DNA from: Crenobacter caeni | GTDB taxonomy: Bacteria; Pseudomonadota; Gammaproteobacteria; Burkholderiales; Chromobacteriaceae | Assembly (NCBI RefSeq): GCF_010435965.1 | Contig: NZ_JAAGAA010000001.1 | Span: forward strand, 310,001-374,000 | Reading direction: 5' to 3' | Length of the DNA: 64,000 bases | In this document: positions 59,691 to 64,000 of the stretch, piece after piece | Layout of the letters: every line of letters starts with the position of its first letter | Numbering within the stretch: position 1 is the first letter of the stretch | Notes under the pieces: model-generated | Told to the model about the DNA's origin: nothing | The model's input: only the letters and a program-made list of their open reading frames with translations | Database searches by the model: none | Made by a program: the position numbers and the translations under genes

Positions 59691-60774
59691 CAGACTCTTG
59701 GTGGTCGGCTCGGCGTCGGTACATACCTGGCGCTACCTCGCAGGCATCGCGCCCCATGTGCGCGAAGTGTGGCTGGCGACCAGCGACGACGTGCCGCCGG
59801 CGCGCCGCCCGGCCAACCTGGCCGGCGTGTTGCGCGTCGACTTCCGCTTCTCGTCGTTCTCGGCGGTCGGCAAACTGCGCGGCTGGATGAAGTCCATCCG
59901 CCCCGACGTCGTGCATATCCACCAGGCCAACAGTGTCGCCTGGCACGCGACGCGCGCCGCGCGCGGCCTTGGCGTCCCCATCGTGCTCACCGCCTGGGGG
60001 TCGGACGTGCTCAGATTGCCGCAGCAGAACCCGCTGATGGGGCAGATGGTGAAGGCCAACCTCGCCGCCGCCGACCTGATCACCTCGGATTCGCTGCATA
60101 TGGCGGCGAAGATCCGCGAATTCACCGGAGACAAGGCGCGCATCGCGGTGCTCAACTACGGCATCGACGCGCTGCCGGAAGCGGTCGACGTCGCCGCCAA
60201 GCCCTACCAGGTGCTGTCGTGCCGGCTGCACAAGAAGCTGTACCGCGTCGACGCGATCCTCAGGGCGTGGGCCGAGGTCGAGGCCGACCCGCGCTACGCG
60301 CGCTGGAACCTGACCGTCGCCGCCAGCGGTGAGGAGACCGATGCCTTGAAGGCGCTCGCCGCAGAGTTGAATCTTGCGCGGGTGGCGTTCACCGGCTTCG
60401 TGCCGGCTGCCCGCCTCGCCGAGCTGTACGCGCAAAGCCGGGTGTTCGTCAGCGTGCCCGAGTCGGACGCGACCAGCATCAGCTTGCTGGAGGCGATGGG
60501 GCACGGTTGCCTGCCGCTGCTCTCCAACCTGCCGGCCAACCTCGAATGGGTGATCGACGGCATGGGCGGGGTGATCGCCGAGGACATCGGCCGGCTGGGC
60601 GACGCGCTGAAGGGTGCGCTCGACACCGCCGGCGACGACGCGCGTCTCACGGACGCCGCCATGCTCAACCGCCGCCTGGTCGAGGCCAAGGCGCTCCACC
60701 ACGAAAACATGGCGAAATTCGCCGCGCTCTATACGGAAGTGACCGGCGCCGCCCGCGCCGCAGAAAAAGCATGA
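59683..60774 (+). CDS. Glycosyltransferase, GT4-like (first of three)
   Basis: 363-aa GT-B enzyme. N-terminal domain with DVVHIHQANSVAW and LTAWGSDVLRLP, C-terminal donor domain with the SDATSISLLEAMGHG motif (Asp-x7-Glu variant of the usual Glu-x7-Glu). Overlaps its neighbours by 8 and 4 nt. Sugar specificity unknown. Confidence 0.85.
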   Translation: MIDRLLVVGSASVHTWRYLAGIAPHVREVWLATSDDVPPARRPANLAGVLRVDFRFSSFSAVGKLRGWMKSIRPDVVHIHQANSVAWHATRAARGLGVPIVLTAWGSDVLRLPQQNPLMGQMVKANLAAADLITSDSLHMAAKIREFTGDKARIAVLNYGIDALPEAVDVAAKPYQVLSCRLHKKLYRVDAILRAWAEVEADPRYARWNLTVAASGEETDALKALAAELNLARVAFTGFVPAARLAELYAQSRVFVSVPESDATSISLLEAMGHGCLPLLSNLPANLEWVIDGMGGVIAEDIGRLGDALKGALDTAGDDARLTDAAMLNRRLVEAKALHHENMAKFAALYTEVTGAARAAEKA

Positions 60775-61877
60775 AAGTTGTCCACCTGACCAGCGCGCAC
60801 CCGCGCCACGATATCCGCATCTTCGTCAAGGAGTGCCAGAGCCTGGCCGCCGCCGGCTTCGACGTGAGCTTAATTGTCGCCGACGGGCTGGGCGAGGAGA
60901 TCCGTGGCGGCGTGCGCATCCACGACGCCGGCGCCAAGACGGGCGGGCGCTTCTCGCGGATGACCGGTACCGCCCGCCGCGTGTACGAGGCGGCGCGTGC
61001 GCTCGCGCCCGACGTCGTCCACTTCCACGACCCCGAGCTGATCCCGGCTGCGCTGCGCCTGAAGCAGGCCGGCATCAAGGTGGTCTACGACGTGCACGAG
61101 GACGTGCCGCGGCAGATCCTCGCCAAACACTGGATTCCCGGTGCCGCGCGCCCCTGGGTGTCCGGCGGCTTCGAGCGGGTTGAAGACTGGGCGGTTGGCC
61201 GCTTCGACGCGGTGGTCGCCGCGACCCCGCATATCCGCGAGCGCTTCGCGCCGCGCGCGCTGCATTGTGTCGACGTGTGCAACTACCCCATCCTCGACGA
61301 ATTCCTGCAGGAAACCGACTGGAACGCGCGGCGCAACGAGGTGTGTTACCTCGGCGGCATCAGCCGCATCCGCGGCATCGGCCCGGTGGTCGACGCGCTG
61401 CCAGAGACCTGCGTACGGCTGAACCTGGCTGGTCCGTGGAGCGAACCCGCCCTGCGCGACGAATTGGCCCGGCGCGAGGGCTGGGCGCGCGTCAACGAGC
61501 TGGGCGTGCTCGGCCGCGACGGCGTCGCCGAGGTGCTCGCGCGCAGCAAGGCGGGCCTGGTGACGCTGTTCCCGACGCCGAACTACGTCGACGCGCTGCC
61601 GATCAAGCTGTTCGAGTACATGGCGGCCGGCCTGCCGGTTGTCGCCAGCGACTTCCCGCTGTGGCGCGCCATCGTCGAGGACGCCGGCTGCGGCCTCTTG
61701 GTCGATCCGGAGAATGCGGGCGCGGTCGCCGAGGCGATCAACACGCTGTTCGCCGACGAGGCGCGCGCGCGCGAAATGGGCGAGTCCGGCCGGCGTGCGG
61801 TGCTCGCCAAATACAGCTGGGCGGCCGAGGCGGACAAGCTGGTCGCGCTCTACCGCACGCTCGAAGCCGCAGCCTGA
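60771..61877 (+). CDS. Glycosyltransferase, GT4-like (second)
   Basis: 368-aa GT-B enzyme from ATG at 60771 (MKVVHLTSAHPRHDIRIF). PDVVHFHDPELIP and YDVHEDVPRQ lie in the acceptor half; LPIKLFEYMAAGLPVVASDF in the donor half. Similar to transferases acting on undecaprenyl-linked acceptors; donor unknown. Coupled to the previous gene by ATGA. Confidence 0.85.
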   Translation: MKVVHLTSAHPRHDIRIFVKECQSLAAAGFDVSLIVADGLGEEIRGGVRIHDAGAKTGGRFSRMTGTARRVYEAARALAPDVVHFHDPELIPAALRLKQAGIKVVYDVHEDVPRQILAKHWIPGAARPWVSGGFERVEDWAVGRFDAVVAATPHIRERFAPRALHCVDVCNYPILDEFLQETDWNARRNEVCYLGGISRIRGIGPVVDALPETCVRLNLAGPWSEPALRDELARREGWARVNELGVLGRDGVAEVLARSKAGLVTLFPTPNYVDALPIKLFEYMAAGLPVVASDFPLWRAIVEDAGCGLLVDPENAGAVAEAINTLFADEARAREMGESGRRAVLAKYSWAAEADKLVALYRTLEAAA

Positions 61878-61904
61878 GGCGGCCAACCCGCACGACAGAA
61901 CACG

Positions 61905-63134
61905 ATGAAGATCCTGTATATCAACCACTACGCGGGTTCGCCCAAGCACGGCATGGAGTTCCGCCCGTACTACCTCGCGCGCGAATGGGTGCGCGCCGGG
62001 CACGAGGTGAACATCGTCGCCGCCGACTTCTCGCACCTGCGCCAGCACAACCCCGAACTCTCCAAGGCCTACGCCGACCAGGAGATCGACGGCATCCGCT
62101 ACACCTGGTGCCGCACGCCTCGCTACGAGGGCAACGGCGCGAAACGGGTGGTCAACATCTTCGCTTTCCTGCGCCGGCTGATGGGGCTGTCCGGGCGTTT
62201 CCTGCGCGACTGGAAGCCGGACCTGGTGATTGCGTCGAGCACCTACCCGCTCGACACCGTGCCGGCGGCCTTCATCGCCGGCAAGACCGGCGCGCGCCTC
62301 GCCTACGAGGTGCACGACTTGTGGCCGCTGACGCCGGTCGAAGTGGGCGGCATGAGCCCCAAGCACCCGTTCATCCGCCTTTTGCAGTGGGCTGAGGACT
62401 TCGGCTACCGGAAGGCCGACACCGTGGTGTCGATGCTGCCGTGCGCGCAGGACTATATGCTCTCGCACGGCATGGACCCGGCCAAATACGCGGTGGTGCC
62501 GAACGGGGTGGACGTGGCCGAGTGGCAGGGCGAGCCGTTGCCGCTGCCCGACGCGCACCGTGAATTGCTCGCGCGCTTGCGCGCCGACGGGCGTTTCATC
62601 GTCGGCTACGCCGGCGGGCACGGCCTCGCCAACGCGCTCGACTTCCTGCTGGAAGCGGCGGTGGGCCTGACGGACAGCCGCGCCGCCTTCGTGCTGGTCG
62701 GCGATGGGCCGGACAAGGCGGCGCTGGAAGATCAGGCGCGCAAGCTTGCTCTTTGCAACGTACATTTCCTGCCGGCCATCCCCAAGCGCGCGGTGCCGGC
62801 CTTTCTTGCCGCGACTGACGCGCTGTACATCGGCTGGCGCAAACTGCCGATCTACCGCTTCGGCATCAACCCGAACAAGCTGTTCGACTACATGATGGCC
62901 GGCAAGCCGGTGATCCACTCGGTCGACGCCGGCAACGACATCGTCGCTGCCGCCGGCTGCGGCGTCAGCGTGGCCGCGGAAGACCCGGTAGCGATCGCGC
63001 AAGGCGTGCGCGCGATGATGGCGAAGACGCCAAACGAGCGCGGCCGCCTGGGCGCGGCTGGCCGCCAGTACGTGCTGGCCAACCACGATTACAAGGTGCT
63101 GGCGCGGCGGTTCCTACAGGTAACTTGCCGATGA
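61905..63134 (+). CDS. Glycosyltransferase, WbuB-like GT4 (third)
   Basis: 409-aa GT-B enzyme (MKILYINHYAGSPKHGMEFR). YEVHDLWPLTPVEVGGM and the donor-site segment FGINPNKLFDYMMAGKPVIH are typical of the WbuB group, often transferring amino sugars such as FucNAc. Exact donor not decidable. Its stop overlaps the hydrolase ATG. Confidence 0.86.
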   Translation: MKILYINHYAGSPKHGMEFRPYYLAREWVRAGHEVNIVAADFSHLRQHNPELSKAYADQEIDGIRYTWCRTPRYEGNGAKRVVNIFAFLRRLMGLSGRFLRDWKPDLVIASSTYPLDTVPAAFIAGKTGARLAYEVHDLWPLTPVEVGGMSPKHPFIRLLQWAEDFGYRKADTVVSMLPCAQDYMLSHGMDPAKYAVVPNGVDVAEWQGEPLPLPDAHRELLARLRADGRFIVGYAGGHGLANALDFLLEAAVGLTDSRAAFVLVGDGPDKAALEDQARKLALCNVHFLPAIPKRAVPAFLAATDALYIGWRKLPIYRFGINPNKLFDYMMAGKPVIHSVDAGNDIVAAAGCGVSVAAEDPVAIAQGVRAMMAKTPNERGRLGAAGRQYVLANHDYKVLARRFLQVTCR

Positions 63135-63859
63135 GCGGTTCCTCGCTGGCTCTGGATTATGCGGTTTACGGTAGCGGCAGGCCGCTGGTGCTGTTGCTTG
63201 GTTTCGGAATGGTGCATGAAGATGCGTACGAACTTGGCTATCTGGCACCGTTGATTGGTCGCTATCAGATGATCTGCGTGTCGGCGCGCGGACACGGAGC
63301 CAGTCCGGCACCGCTTGCTGCGGACGCGTACGCGCTGGCAGACATCGTGGCCGATATCGATGCGCTGCTGGCGCGTTTGTCCGTCAATGACGCGCTGCTT
63401 TGGGGGTATTCGCTGGGCGCCAAGTTCGCACTGGGCCTGGCGGCCTGGCACCCAGAGCGGGTGGGAGGTCTGGTGCTGGGTGGGTTTGAGCGCCACAGCC
63501 GCGTGGACGTCGACAAAGATCTGGTATTGGAAACATTGCGCGCTGGTGGTCAGCCATGGTGTGCGTTGTGGCAGCGCCTGATGCCGGTGCCGCCGGGGAT
63601 GGCGAGTCGGCTGCAAGGCTGTAACCGGGAGGCGTTGCGGGCGCTGCGCCTTGCGGAAGGGACGTGGCCCGATCTGGGCGAGTTGCTGGCTCAGGTCAAG
63701 GTTCCCGTGCGCATGTATGCGGCGGCGGATTGTTTTGCTCTTGCCGACATGCAAGAACTCGCCGCCTCGCGTGGTGATACGTGCACCGTTTTGAGCGAGT
63801 GCGACCATTTCTCGCTGCTTGCCCAACCCGAGCGGGTTGTGCGCAAGCTTGCGCTGTAA
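63131..63859 (+). CDS. Alpha/beta-hydrolase inside the glycan operon
   Basis: 242-aa alpha/beta-hydrolase fold. The nucleophile elbow is GYSLGA with Ser94; the oxyanion segment is LLLGFGMVHE, and a likely catalytic His is in SECDHFSLL near residue 226. No signal peptide. It is coupled to the preceding glycosyltransferase by ATGA. Its base composition looks less GC-biased than the neighbours, by eye. Could be a thioesterase, esterase or deacylase; a role in the glycan pathway is inferred from position only. Confidence 0.75.
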   Translation: MSGSSLALDYAVYGSGRPLVLLLGFGMVHEDAYELGYLAPLIGRYQMICVSARGHGASPAPLAADAYALADIVADIDALLARLSVNDALLWGYSLGAKFALGLAAWHPERVGGLVLGGFERHSRVDVDKDLVLETLRAGGQPWCALWQRLMPVPPGMASRLQGCNREALRALRLAEGTWPDLGELLAQVKVPVRMYAAADCFALADMQELAASRGDTCTVLSECDHFSLLAQPERVVRKLAL

Positions 63860-63914
63860 TTGCGATGCGTCAGCCGGTTGACGTGCCGCTGATCGAATGT
63901 GAAGGAGGTTCGAG

Positions 63915-64000
63915 ATGAGCGAACAAAAATTCCTGCCGTTTGCCCTGCCCGATATCGGGGAGGAAGAGATTGCCGAAGTGGTCGACGCCTTGCGTTCTGG
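63915..64000 (+). CDS. DegT/DnrJ/EryC1/StrS aminotransferase, 5' fragment (runs off the window)
   Basis: ATG with AGGAGG 7 nt upstream. The 28 visible residues ([20 protein letters not shown]) match the N-terminus of nucleotide-sugar 4-aminotransferases. Suggests that the locus makes a second amino sugar. Confidence 0.75.
   Translation, partial: MSEQKFLPFALPDIGEEEIAEVVDALRS

Overview
The window looks like a chromosomal segment of a GC-rich betaproteobacterium, most likely of the order Neisseriales (Chromobacteriaceae-like). The basis is the gene order (ftsYEX-rpoH, tRNA-tuf-secE-nusG-rpl-rpoBC, then str, S10, spc and alpha operons in one run), the character of the ribosomal and RpoH proteins, and a wbp-type surface-glycan locus. 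The taxonomic call is inference from sequence alone. I see no CRISPR array, integrase, phage gene or intact transposon.

Layout. 1-1614: 3' part of a PglL/WaaL-type O-oligosaccharide ligase. 1677-5579 (minus strand): ftsY-ftsE-ftsX-rpoH, with a CIRCE (HrcA) operator over the rpoH promoter. 5750-6637: rsmD and a YfhL-type ferredoxin. 6735-38679 (plus strand): about 32 kb of transcription and translation genes. These are tRNA-Tyr/Gly/Thr, tuf, tRNA-Trp, secE, nusG, rplKAJL, rpoBC, rpsL, rpsG, fusA, a second tuf, then the S10, spc and alpha clusters through rplQ. Six near-consensus sigma-70 promoters with exact 17-bp spacers occur in the window, five of them in or before this block, and several hairpins lie between its sub-operons. 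38730-43130: a MocR-type regulator divergent from a beta-alanine-type transaminase and a methylmalonate/malonate-semialdehyde dehydrogenase. 43181-43322: a MITE-like palindromic repeat. 43322-49180 (minus): GNAT, then the conserved miaB-phoH-ybeY-corC-lnt run. 49351-49539: two identical tRNA(CAU) genes. 49688-53483: a SAM methyltransferase divergent from a pteridine reductase-like SDR, ttcA and a spermidine-synthase-like protein. 53559-64000: a surface-polysaccharide operon (wbpA, wbpB, wbpD, wbpE, flippase, acetyltransferase, three glycosyltransferases, an alpha/beta hydrolase, and the start of a DegT-type aminotransferase) that runs off the window.

How it fits together. The central block supplies the ribosome, RNA polymerase core, elongation factors and Sec translocon, next to the SRP receptor and divisome ABC pair. 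The wbpABDE set would make a UDP-2,3-diacetamido-2,3-dideoxy-uronic acid. The downstream glycosyltransferases and flippase would assemble and export a glycan containing it.

No wholly new multi-gene system stands out. The most unusual points are regulatory and architectural: (1) a second, identical tRNA-Thr(GGU) gene between the L10-binding leader and rplJ; (2) a CIRCE element coinciding with the rpoH promoter; (3) no infA between secY and rpmJ, where a 210-nt hairpin-rich spacer sits instead; (4) promoters interleaved with hairpins before rplC and rplN; (5) a foldback repeat at the lnt 3' end; (6) an alpha/beta hydrolase inside the glycan operon.
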